Below are positions 1-11,100 of a stretch of DNA of 64,000 nt, in pieces. The translations under genes and the position numbers were made by a program. The DNA is from Amaranthus tricolor (Eukaryota > Streptophyta > Magnoliopsida > Caryophyllales > Amaranthaceae), in contig NC_080063.1 in NCBI RefSeq assembly GCF_026212465.1, forward strand, positions 7,511,702-7,575,701, in the 5' to 3' direction. The stretch's first letter is position 1. Every line of letters begins with the position of its first letter. Under the pieces are notes generated by a model. That model was not told where the DNA came from. It was given only the letters and a program-made list of their open reading frames with translations, and searched no databases.

Positions 1-1511
1 CATAATATTTGTTGAGATACCCGAATTATTCACATGCAACTAGGCCTGTCTTGTGTTGGAGACTTGGAGATGATGGTTTTGATGAAACCCAAGGGATCAA
101 TATTAGCTGATTTTTGTTAGTTTATTCAAATGCTTGCATAGAGGGATAGAATAAGTCATTGTGCAAAAATAAACCGATGATCTTTGAAGATGGTGACTAC
201 CCATGGTGGCCGTAGGCTATAGAGTATAGACTAATCCCTCAAATCAATATATGTTTTTTAGATGCATTTTCTCTTTTCACACCCTTGGAACTTCCATGAG
301 GTCACCCTCCTAAGACTATTCCACACTATGTACACTTAATCGTAGAGTTCTTAGCAAATAAACATGAAAAGATTATGCATCATATTTTATGGATAGTAAA
401 TTCAGTAATTTAAAGGTCTTCGCTATTCAATTTGAACTTGAGGTATTACAGATACATCTAAACTTAGAGAGAGAAAGTATTCTGAAGTAACATTAATTAG
501 AGGGTCTAAGGTTTGATGGAATATTGCTATATTAGATTTACTTTCTGAAAATAATATGAATAATTAACAATTTATTTTAGGAACCATCATTATAAGATTT
601 CAACAAATAATTTTCCAAATTTCATATTTATTACTCCCCCTATCTGATATTAGTTTTTTACATTTTTCATTTTGGGCTCGCCTATATTAGTTGGAGAAAA
701 GGTACATTAATAATTCAATTTGTTCCTCACAACATTGTAAATAAACACACCTCTTGATTATTTTCAAGTAATTCCACCTATTGTATGCGTCTGCTAAATA
801 TGTATCCAACCTTAACAATCCATCTTTTGATTAACGCCATTTCAGCCATTAAAAGACCTTAAAGCTCTTCATGCTTCCTTAAACATAGCTTCTCAGAATC
901 TCAGGCATTGAAACACCGATTTTGATTTAAACTTTGTGAATTGCAGCAGAGAAATGTAATAGGTGGGAATGGGATTATCTAAGAATCTAAGAATGATCAA
1001 AGTTGGGTTTATTTTTAGCGGATGGGTAGTAAATTGGATTATTAATGTCAATGATTTCAATTAGTTTCAACATTTTCTTTTGTAGTAAATTTTAACTAAA
1101 TTAAAAATTAAAATCTAACCTATGATAATTCATCCAAGCCTACTTTAATACATTTACACCATGCAATAAATTCAAATATACCTATATTTATGCATTTAAA
1201 CTATCTAGCCTAGTTTTTTTCCCCGATTCCTAAATAAAAAAGGGTAGCATAAAACCTTACGTATAACTAATGTGGGACGGAGGGAGTAAAACTTTTAATT
1301 GAAATATACAAAATTTTGGGGTATTACATGAGGTCCTTAACTCCTTATGTCTTGTGGAGATTGATGCTATATAGATGGAATAAAATTCTGCTCATCAAAA
1401 CTAATAGTTGTGTTTGGTTGGCTTATTTTTGGAGTGGAGTAAAGAGGGGAGGGGGCTTGGTGCAACATGGTTTATGAAGTCATCTTAACTTTAGCTCTGG
1501 TATATTTTCAG
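1..1511. other. Region upstream of partial gene; intron-like, with one Stowaway-like element
   Basis: No coding exon could be supported here. The stretch is AT-rich and probably intronic to the gene whose 3' exons start at 1512, because that exon begins in a split codon after a good acceptor (TATTTTCAG). A Stowaway-like element occupies 634-1286. The remainder shows nothing I recognise. Confidence 0.4.
634..1286. mobile_element. Stowaway-like MITE (mariner-type ends)
   Basis: The left end reads TA-CTCCCCCTATCTGATATTAG and the right end reads CTAATGTGGGACGGAGGGAG-TA. These are inverted ends of the common plant CTCCCTCCGTCC type, flanked by TA on both sides. At 653 bp it is long for a Stowaway, so it may contain a further insertion. 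No coding capacity is seen. Confidence 0.55.
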
Positions 1512-3445
1512 GTCCAATGGATATTCACTACGATCATTTGACTGGGAGGAAACGCCAGTTTTCTTTGTTAGTAAGTGTTTTTTTTTTTCTTCGAAAAAAA
1601 AATTAGCAGCTGCTATTTAATTTCTGTTAGTTTTTGTAATTGTTTCCTGTTTTAACCTATAGGAAACAGATGTCCTGTCTGCAGAATTTAACAGATATCC
1701 TCGCTCCCGTTTGGATGCTTCTCATTCAATTGCAAGCTCTAGGTTGTGTGATGTTTGACTTTATATTGATGTATCTTATTGTATATTTAGTATCCTTTTA
1801 CGTTCTGTCTCCAATAATCATCCATTGTTTGCGTCTTTCAGTCACAACACAATGCATCCTAGTGGTCTTGCAAACCCTTTGACTTATCAGCGGCATAGTG
1901 GATACCCTTCTGGCAAGTTGACTTTGAAAATTTCAGCTTTTTGATAAAATGCGATTTTCCTTTATAATCTTATCTTTTTTTTTTCCACCAGGATCACTTT
2001 ACGGAATTAGACATAATGCTAGCAATGATCAGGTATGTTGGTTATGTGCGAAATACATTCTGCTGAGTGCTTACTCTTTGATGTGTTTTCGTGTATTTAA
2101 ACCTGGCTGTGTAAAAACTACCGCGCTTTTGACCTTGCTAGAAAAAAACATCACCTCAATTTCCTAATGTCTCGTATCATTTTGCTTTTGTCAATGAGTC
2201 ATGCAATTAAAAGAGTGGCAGATTCTCCAAATACTTTTCTTGAGATAATTTCTGAACTTCACACACAGTGGTACGGTACATCTAAAATTTTGAAAAATGT
2301 TTCATTTGTGTAACTTGCACAAATTTATCTGTCAAGCAAGTTGGTTATTGTGGATGAAAGCTTATCTGATCACTATATATGCTACACCGATTCACCTTTC
2401 CTCTACAATTTCTTCTAGTTTTAAACTATGATGTTGCCCGACATGCAACTTTATTTCCCTGTGTTTATGGTGCAATGATTTCCTCAATTCTTGGCATGGT
2501 TCTGATGTTTCCTGTATTGACAGATCAGGGATCTGGGACATGAGAGGAATTTCCTGTCTTGACGATGTAAGTAAATCAATGAACCTCCTGTAAAAAGGCC
2601 AAAACATTGATACTTCCCAATTCCCCACATTACTAATGAATCCTGTTGCATGCATCATTTTTGTATACTTGCTCTGACCCTTGGTCAGTTTTAAAAGCAT
2701 GTGTCAAGATACATGTGCTGAGCAACTAAAAAAATCCTTAGGAAGTATGTGTAGGTGCATGATATTTGCAATCAAGTTTCAATAGAAAACAACCCCTATT
2801 TCAAGGGTAAACTTGCTTGCTTCGGTCGTCCCAAATTACTCCTAGATGGGATTGGGACTCACTTGACATTAGGATTAGCATATTCTGTATTTAACCATAC
2901 ATGGCCGGTTCTTGGCGCATCCCGGGTAGCCAACCGTTTAGGACCCCGAAATAAGGGGTCTCAAATATTAAATGGTGCTATTCAGGCCCAGTTTCACTTT
3001 TTAAGTGATTTGTTTGTAAACTTTTTTTTTTTATTTGAATTAATCTAATTTTACAATACATATTGTCATGAATCATTTTTCTTGAAGTGGAAAAAATTTT
3101 ATCTTATAATATGATGAAAGGCCCATTTAAAAAGACATTGTAAAAATAAATTGGACTCCAAAATCTTTGCTCTGCCCTTGAAACCATAGCTTTGTGAATT
3201 TATGTTGCTACTTGCTATATTTTGTGACCTTAACTCCAAAAACAATCTGGTTTTGACATGCATTGTCCATGATAATTATGCCAAATTTGTTGACATTGCT
3301 CTTATTTTCTTATTCTCTTACTATTCTCTTACTCTCTTATTCTCTTATCAACCATTAGCTATAATAAAGAGATCACATGCTTACATAAAAGTTTTTTTTT
3401 TTCCTTTATCAGATTGAGGGATGGAGAACTAAAGTGCAAAAGTAG
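1512..3445 (+). CDS. 3' exons of an unrecognised plant gene (partial)
   Basis: Five exons join in a single frame: 1512-1570, 1663-1742, 1842-1912, 1992-2032 and 3413-3445, ending in TAG at 3443-3445. All acceptors end in AG after pyrimidine tracts. Donors are GTAAGT, GTTGTG, GCAAGT (a GC..AG intron at 1913) and GTATGT. The joined tail is about 95 residues, hydrophilic and Ser/Arg/His-rich; it begins with PMDIHYDHLTGRKRQFSLL and ends IEGWRTKVQK. Its composition suggests a disordered C-terminal tail. I do not recognise the family. A cassette exon at 2524-2566 follows the same reading phase and would replace the last ten residues with twelve others before a TGA. The upstream part of the gene lies outside the window or in unrecognised exons before 1512. 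Exon joins rest on phase agreement and splice consensus only. Confidence 0.6.
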
Positions 3446-4500
3446 CTTGACAGGAAGATAATCTTCCATCTGAAATGGCTAAGCGTCAATTGGCGTGTTT
3501 CTCAAGCGGTAACTTCATATTAGTTCTTTCCTTGTGATGTAATGTAATTACTCTGAATTAGGCTATTAGAAAAGTGGTTCTCTTTCTGCTTCATAAAATC
3601 TTTTCTGTTAAGGTCTTCATGTCTGTTTTATTGAATGTCCATGAATGATTAATGGGAATCTGTTTTGAAACGATTCATCCTAGTTTGTTCATCAGATTAG
3701 ATGTTCAACTTTGTCAACGCAACATTCCTCTGATAGTTGTCCAGAAGATCAAAATTGTGCTTAATTACAACATCGGGTATTTGCTTCTCTTCTTTTCCTT
3801 CGTTTGATCTGTCTCGCCCTTTTGAATCTTTTAGTGTCTTGAGGAAATACAGTCCTGCAATTTCCAAAATGGATGCTGGTTTAAGTGTTAAAGCTTGAGC
3901 TTATTTAGATATTTGTGTATCTTCTTCTCCTCGTTGTGGTGATTTATGGAAATACAGTCATGATTTATAAAAAGAAAAAATTCATCAGAGTAGTTGCTGT
4001 TGATAATAGGAAGTTAGGAACCAACAACAATACTCTTTTATTATTATTTTTTTTTTGCTTTTAAGAATTATGACATTATCTTCTTTTTATTCATTGTTAC
4101 TAATAGCAAACAAAAATCGCAGTAAATTATTTTTGACTTTTAACATGACCCTTTCTTGTTCACTGTTAGTAATAGCGAATACACGCTGATCTTAGGCTCG
4201 AACAAAAAGATGTTTATTTTAGAAATTATTTTAGGGCCTAGCTTATTTTTAACTCTTTTGTTATAAATAGCCTTTTTGTTTAAAAAGTTCTATACTAGTA
4301 TACCCAAAATCCAAACCCCTCTGTCATTCTTAAATCCAAGCCATTAATGTAACCCTAATTGTTATAAGAGACGATTTCTTATGGGCCGACCATTATAATT
4401 TTTAAAATGTAGTGTTTTAGGATATCTTAGGTAAGCATTTAGGATACATCAAGTAGGAGTTCATAGTATGTCAAGTATGTGTTTTAAACATGCTGAAGTA
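3446..4500. other. 3' UTR and intergenic sequence
   Basis: This is the probable 3' UTR of the preceding gene followed by AT-rich spacer. Around 4080-4260 lies a dispersed repeat (tracts such as ACTGTTAGTAATAGC and CTTAGGCTCGAAC). Related sequence recurs near 53.1-53.3 kb and at the right window edge. No gene seen. Confidence 0.4.
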
Positions 4501-4711
4501 CTCTATCTGTCCTCTTTGATTTGCATCGAAGAGAAAGAGGGTAGTTTTTAAGAATATGGTAATAAATAAAGAGAGAGAATGAATTATGTGGATAAAATTA
4601 AAAGAGAGTTAAAATGTATGGATGAGATTAAAAGAAAGTGGTGGACCATCATCCAAAAATAAAAATTATGCAAATTAAGTGGGACGGACCAAAATAATGG
4701 GACGGAGGGAG
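4501..4711. mobile_element. Stowaway MITE
   Basis: A 211-bp element flanked by TA on both sides. The left end is CTCTATCTGTCCTCTTTGAT and the right end is AATGGGACGGAGGGAG, which are diverged CTCCCTCCGTCC-type inverted ends. The interior is purine-rich (AGAGAGAATGAATTATGTGG), as in other copies of this family. No coding capacity. Confidence 0.65.
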
Positions 4712-4990
4712 TAGGTGTTAAGGTTATTTGCCGTAAGGGTTTAGGTCGTGTGCCGTAAGTGTTTAGGTTATTTACTGTAGGTGTCTTTGTTCTGTGCTAT
4801 AGGTATTTTTGTTATGTGCTGTAGGTGTGTTATAGGTAGTTATGTTATGTGTCGTAGGAGTTTGTTATGTGCTGGAGGTGTTTAGGTTATTTGTTATAGG
4901 TAGTTATGCTATGTGTCGTAGGAGTTTGTTATGTGCTGTAGATGTTTAGGTTATTTGTGTATGAATATATATTATTTGTTGTAGGTGTTT
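4712..4990. repeat. Degenerate minisatellite, about 20-bp GTAGGTGTTTAGGTTATTTG-type unit
   Basis: About a dozen imperfect repeats of a T/G-rich unit with variants such as TTATGTGCTGTAGGTGT and TATGTGTCGTAGGAGTT. A longer compound unit (GTAGTTATG..ATGTGTCGTAGGAGTTTGTTATGTGCTG) occurs twice, at about 4837 and 4900. It starts directly at the right end of the adjacent Stowaway MITE. No open reading frame. Confidence 0.65.
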
Positions 4991-5989
4991 ATGTCTACTT
5001 TAGTGTGCAAAATACCTATAAAAAATTGTAGTAGGTGTTTAATGAAATGCGTGCCCGTAATAAATGTTTTTTTAAAATGAAATGGACTGGACTTTGATAG
5101 CCTTCTATAAAGATAGCAAACATGTAAAGTGTAGATAAATGTAGCTAAAAATACATAAGAGATATTGAGAAAGGAAAGAAGTCACGCTCTAGGAATATAC
5201 CTATGTAATGGGTTGCACACGGTCAAAGCTAGACGCTAATAAAAATAGATTGGACCTGACTTGGTATAATGAAAATAGACCTGGCTCACTTTAGATACAA
5301 TTTAGCTTTTACTACTATACATTATATTAATATTAATAATAATGTTTAATCTATTTGCTTTCTTATTGGGTACGATGATGATGATGATAGACTATCAGAT
5401 GCTATCTATATCACTCAATTTGATAGATATCGAACCTCTGGAGAAAACATTCTATCACCTTAATGTTTAATCTATTTGCATTCTTATTTTTAATCTGATA
5501 CTAGAAAATTTTTACTTTTAGTTGATAAATAGTATTTTAACTATCTTACAGTCTTATAATTAGACACTTTAACGTTTTATTTTTAATGTTCTTGAGTTAT
5601 TCTTTGTTCAATTCTGAAAAGGGTTTTAATAGTCACTTTACATATGTAAATAGAGCAGGTTAAAAGTGACCTTTAAGTCAACTAACTCAAAATATCATAT
5701 ACTGTTGGAAAAAATATTTTAAAAAGGAATCTTATACAAAAATCTTGCCTTTTAAAAAATTTGTAAGAAAACATAATAAATTATTAAGAATAATACACGA
5801 TAAAATGTGGCTATCGTTTGGCTAAAGCACCATGGTAGAGAGAGGTTCAAAAGATTTTTCAATTTCAATCACTGTTTCCCAATTGGCTATTCGGTTCGCA
5901 CACAATTAATGCGTATTCGAAGGAAGCTCTCTGTCACGTGTCGACTCTTTCCCTAGTTCTCATGTGTGCCACTTGCTTACACTCCCGTC
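4991..5989. other. Intergenic AT-rich spacer
   Basis: No exon, RNA gene or complete transposon was recognised. There is a short (GAT)n run near 5374-5388 and a short internal repeat of TTTAATCTATTTGCTTTCTTATT near 5345 and 5465. Confidence 0.4.
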
Positions 5990-6560
5990 GTAAGATAAGT
6001 CAAGCAACCCCAAAGGTGTATTGCTAAACGATGTAGTTGGTGTGTTTGTGTGGATTTGGCTAAGACTTTGAGAAGATGTGAAGTAAGTAGGAACACAAGA
6101 GTTGGGAAATGTAAGTGAGGTTTATGTATTGCACAAGGAAAGCTTTACTAGTGAACTCTCAAATTGTTTTTTTTTGGGTACAAATGAATGTCTTGGGGTA
6201 TTTATAGGCAACACCCCTTACTACTTGTCCTAATTCTAGAACATTCTAACCTCCTTAAAAGGAGGGATCTAGATTACATCTCTCTAGAGAATTCTACACA
6301 ATTACAAGTGTTAAAGATACTCTAAAGTATGTACAAGAGTTGCCTAGAGAATTCTAGACATTAGATATTTACAAAGCTCCTTCAAGAGTTCTCTGGAACC
6401 TTCTAGTGTGGGTTATTCTAGACCCACATGCTCCACAAGCCTCTTGATGATTCCGGAAGTCTCTATAACCTTCTTTGATGTAAGACACCCGGATAACAAG
6501 TTTCATGCTTCTGTCATGTGTGGGGGCTACGAGCCATGTGTGACTTCTCACTCACTTACT
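5990..6560 (-). mobile_element. Copia-type LTR relic (solo or fragment), minus orientation
   Basis: On the minus strand there is a TATA box (TATAAATA, 6206-6199) preceded by a block rich in TTCTAGAA and GAATTCTCTAGA motifs. This is the architecture of a retrotransposon LTR promoter. No gag/pol coding sequence adjoins it on either side. The exact TG..CA ends and a target duplication were not found, so the limits are approximate. The open frames that cross it are incidental. Confidence 0.45.
6234..6246 (-). promoter_or_regulatory. Heat-shock-element-like motif upstream of LTR TATA box
   Basis: The plus strand reads TTCTAGAACATTC. On the minus strand this is GAATGTTCTAGAA, three perfect alternating GAA/TTC pentamer cores (nGAAnnTTCnnGAAn). 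It lies about 28 bp upstream of the minus-strand TATA box at 6206-6199. Further TTC/GAA cores occur at about 6275-6395. Function is inferred from the consensus only. Confidence 0.45.
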
Positions 6561-6727
6561 GATACTGTGGAAAATTTGCAAAAATGCTCTGCGAATACAA
6601 TTAGTATGCTAACCATGTCTTCAAAGATCGACCACAGTCCCTTAATTTGGTCCCAAACAGTTGGCTCCCCCAAAATAATGGCTGGGTTAAAATCAACTTT
6701 GATGCTCATGTAGCTGATAGTGGAGAT

Positions 6728-7095
6728 TAGAGGTTAGAGGTGTTCAACGGGCTGGGCCGGATCGGATCAAAATTTAAATGGGTCGGGGCGGGTCAAGCTC
6801 GTTTAAATCCGACTCAATTTGACCCTTTTTTAAAAAAGTTCATAAAATAGTTTTTTTTATTATACTTTATGGCTCGTTGGGTTGTCCCACTTATGTATAT
6901 AATAATATCATTTAAAAATATAGAAAAAAAGTGGTAAAATTTTTTTTCTGCAATATCTATAATTATTAGACCCGACTCTTTACAATAACACCCGTTAATG
7001 ACCGGCACCATTATTGATCCCACCCGCTAATGACCCATTAAAATGTAACCTGATCCTTGACCTGTTGGGTTGACCCGTCCCATTGAACACCTCTA
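6728..7095. mobile_element. Small hAT-like element
   Basis: The ends are inverted: TAGAGGTGTTCAACGGG on the left and CCCATTGAACACCTCTA on the right, with GGGTCGGG/GACCCG-rich subterminal sequence typical of plant hAT-derived elements. The left TAGAGGT heptamer is repeated. Outside it GTGGAGAT matches ATGGAGAA on the right in six of eight positions, a possible decayed 8-bp target duplication. Non-coding. Confidence 0.6.
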
Positions 7096-7724
7096 ATGGA
7101 GAACGAGGTTTAGGTGTTGTTCGAGAAATGAATGGATGTCTTATAGTGGAAGTGGCCCTTCGTTTGGGTTACTCATTTTCTTTTGGAAGGTGACAACATC
7201 GTCCACGGGATATGTTTCTAATTTCATCCTTTTTAATTATAGGAAAATTTCACATGGTAATATTCAGTTTTCATGATGGGCGTTAATGAATTAAACGGTG
7301 AATTAAACATTTAAGAACAAAAATTGGATGTTACCATATGGAAAATACTTACAAAATGATGAATTAGAACAGAAAATGCTACGGCAATTAGATAGCGCAT
7401 AAATTGGATGCTAACATATGGAATTTTCTTAAAAAAGTGCTACCACTGGCATTTCATAAACACTGAATGCTACCATGTAGAATTTTTGTCGATTATATTG
7501 CAGTAATGAAGTTATCTTATTTGTAGTCATGTTCATAGGAATGGTATTACCATCGCATATAGTGGCTCATTAGAGTTCAGGAGGGATTCGTGAATCTATC
7601 TTTATGTATCTGTTTCCTCAAAGTCTTGTAATTTTAGCGTTTCTTGATTTAGTGATCCCTTGGTACTTTAAAAAAAAAAACTAAATTATACTTGCTTTAT
7701 GACTTGCTAGAAAGGTAATTTTGC
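7096..7724. other. Intergenic spacer
   Basis: AT-rich sequence with a short direct repeat of a motif close to AAATTGGATGCTACCATATGGAA (near 7320, 7395 and 7460). No gene recognised. Confidence 0.4.
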
Positions 7725-8126
7725 CGAAGCTCTCCAATCAACAATATTTCAATACAACACATTTTTTCTGCCACAAGCTTGCTTTAGAAATTACAATAAA
7801 AGCCAAATCGATGAAAAAGGCATGCCTCAAATCATCTTAGGTAATTGTAAAGGTACCCAGTAGCCCAAATATCCTCATTGATAGCCACTAAAGGACACAA
7901 ACTCTCCAAGGCTGAGAGGTGAAGATATTCGCAAAACTAAACTTTCAAAACCAGAAACAAAACTAAATAAGCATCCTCAAAAGAGCCTACATACTTTACT
8001 CAGGCAGTCAGGCCTCAGCTAATTTTTCTAATTCAATTGTTCTGAAATCGAAACACATTAATGATATAACGAACAAATCCGACAAGCTCAAGATAGTATA
8101 TTCTTTTGCCACCTTTATAAAACCGT

Positions 8127-11100
8127 TTACTTGGCACTGGCAAGCTCTTGACGCAACTGCTTGGCAGCAGCAACCATATTAGACAAAGCAGGCTGAACCT
8201 CTGCATACTTACGGGTTTTGAGACCACAGTCAGGGTTTACCCACAAGACATGGGACTCCAAAACTGCAAGCATCTTCCTGATACGGTCAGCAATTTCTTC
8301 GGTTGGTGGAATCCTAGGAGAGTGGATGTCATAGACACCAGGGCCAATACCAGCACCATACTTGACTCCCTCACGGAAAACTGAGAGTAGCTTCTCGTCG
8401 GATCGGGAGTTCTCAATGGTGATGACATCGGCATCCATGTCGATGATAGAGTGGATGATGTCGTTAAAGTGAGAGTAGCACATGTGAGTGTGAATCTGGG
8501 TTGTGTCTTGGACACCAACGTTGGTGATACGGAAAGAGTGGACAGCCCACTTCAAATAGAATTCGTGCTCAGACTTCCTGAGTGGCAAACCTTCTCTCAA
8601 AGCAGCCTCGTCAATTTGGATGACATTGATACCAGCCTTTTCAAGATCTTCCACCTCATCCTTGATGGCCAAAGCAATCTGGTAGCAAGTTTCGTGCCTG
8701 TATGCGCAAATGAAGATATGATAAATTTGTATCTCCTGAGTCCAAACTATGATAAGGTGCGCAGAATTATCTGGTCAAGTCTTGAAGGCAGAAAAAGAGC
8801 ATACCTGGGTTGATCATTTCTGACAAAAGACCAGTTGAGGATGGTAACTGGCCCGGTAAGCATACCCTTCATTGGACGTGAAGTCATGCTTTGAGCAGCG
8901 GATGACCAGAACACGGTCATTGGGTTGGGGCGGCTGACATCACCATAGATAATTGGAGGCTTCACACAGCGAGAACCATAAGATTGCACCCAACCATTCA
9001 CGGTAAAGGCAAAACCAGACAATTGCTCCCCAAAGTATTCAACCATATCATTCCTCTACAAAAGTGAAAATAAACACGATTAGAACAAAATCCTAAACAA
9101 TAAACTTCTACATGGATTTCACTAAAACTATGCACTATAATCACCTCTGGCTCTCCGTGCACAAGAACATCAATGTCAAGCTCTTCTTGGAGCTTGACAA
9201 CCTTGCTGATCTCCTCCTTGATGGCCTTAACATACTCTTCCTCAGAAATCCTACGAAAGTAAATAAAAAGGAAAGTTATTAGAAATTGCCAAATTACTCG
9301 GAATGGAGATTTAGAGAGCTGGGCTCAAAAGGCTACAACTTACTTCTTGGCCTTGTATTCACGACGCACTCTCCTAAGCTCCACAGTCTGTGGGAAGGAT
9401 CCAATGGTAGTGGTAGGGAGAATAGGAAGGTTAAGCTTCTTCTGCTGAGCATCGAGTCTGGCACTAACATTTGTTGCACGACGGTGGTCTGAGCCCTTCA
9501 ATCCAGCAGCCTAGTTTGTATCAAACAGCAAACATCAATAACATGAAATTTTCACCATTGACATTCCGCATTAAAAAGAATCACAAAAAGATGCCAGAAA
9601 ATTACTTACAGCTTTTTGGACTGCTTCATTGTTAACCCTTGGGGAAGACTTCCTTGATGCCTGAGCAGCAGCATTTGCAGAGAAGAAGGCCTGAAAATTT
9701 TGTCATACACGAATCAGTGATCAAAGACTCAAAATTCATAACCAATGAGAGAACCATAACAGATTACCAGTTAAATTAAATAACAAGAAAAATTTACCTC
9801 ATCTTTTTGACCACCCAAAGCCTTGGCCAAAGCATTGACTTCAACAACTTTCTGGGCAGCAAATGCAAGCCAGGACTTGATTTCATCATCAAGCTTAGTC
9901 TCGTTAACAAGATCAACAGCAGTATGAAGAAGTGAGCAGGAAGTGGAAACAACAAGTTTGTCTGAGAGAAAATAACAAATACATTAGTAAAGACTTCTTC
10001 ATATGGAAAACTACTATAAATGTAAGCAAGATCACAAACCTTTTCCAACAATGCTCTCAAGACCTTCCAGAGTAGCAAGGGAAGAAGCAAGGTCGTTAGC
10101 CCAGATGTTCCTTCCATCAACAACTCCAGCAAAAAGATATTTGCCTGATGGGAATCCACCCTTAATCAAATCCAAGGTCTTTGTACCACGAACCAAATCA
10201 AACCCAAATCCAGTGACACCCTTTAAAGAGACAAGGGTTTTGTACGCCTCTGGGGTAACATCAGCAAAGTAAGTCTCTACAACAACGTTCAAACCAGAGA
10301 AAGTAGATTCTAATTCGGCGTAAGCATCAGTGAAAGCTTGCAATTGGTGAGCATCAAGATCCCTCACAAGAAGAGGCTCATCTAATTGAATCCAAGAAGC
10401 ACCAGCAGCCTTGAGTTCAGAAATGACTTCCCTGCAAGCATAGCCAGTATCAGTACCAATTAACAAAACGCAAAAAACAGTTCACTGAAGTTAAATCATA
10501 GATAATGGCAATTCTCACTTGTATATAACAAGAATCTTGGGAAGAAGAGAGAGCAAAGAGAATGATTTCTCAACACCCTTAGCAGGCTTGGACAACAACA
10601 GATAAGAAACTGGTCCAACAAGAACTGGGACAGTGTCAACTCCAAGCTGTTTAACAAAAGATCAAATTATATTAAGTATCTGGGCATGAGAATCGAATGC
10701 AGAAAACTAAATTGCTATCATAGAAAACCAGTAGAGATTTTTAGAAGCTTGTAGTTGTAATACAGAAAGAACCTATGGCCTACTATGTGCAACAAAGACC
10801 ATGTGGTAACAACAATTTGATCATTTACCAACATTAAATTTTTGCTCAATATGAGAAGGATGTTATACAATCAAAAGACAGAAAGCCTCTACAGAGAAAC
10901 CAATGAACATAAACGATTCAAACTTGGTTTTAAGAACCTATCTGAAAACCAAGGGCCTCATTATTAAGATTTAAACTCTCAAACAAACTAGCTCTATGTT
11001 GAATTTTTTCGTATTGAATCCTAGATCATAGCTTAAACTAAATTATGTCATCTCAAAATTAAGTACTCCCTCTGTCCCTATGAGAATACACCCATTTTAT

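Noticed and set aside
2828..2990. GC-richer patch suspected to be an organelle DNA insertion
   Set aside because: No chloroplast or mitochondrial gene sequence was recognised. A search would be needed, so no call is made.
2755..3048. 97-codon open frame in an intron of the first gene
   Set aside because: It overlaps intronic sequence, shows no recognisable domain, and begins and ends without splice or promoter support.
6369..6713. Overlapping open frames around 6.4-6.7 kb
   Set aside because: They fall in the LTR-like promoter region on both strands with no domain. The TATA box and motif arrangement explain the sequence better.
8033..8227. Minus-strand 64-codon frame at the METS 3' end (also at 45393-45587)
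   Set aside because: It is an out-of-frame overlap of the last exon and 3' UTR, and it diverges between copies as non-coding sequence would.
8148..8813. Plus-strand open frames opposite METS exons (also 45508-46266, 10003-10272 and 47367-47636)
   Set aside because: They are antisense shadows of the conserved methionine synthase exons and are duplicated only because the gene is.
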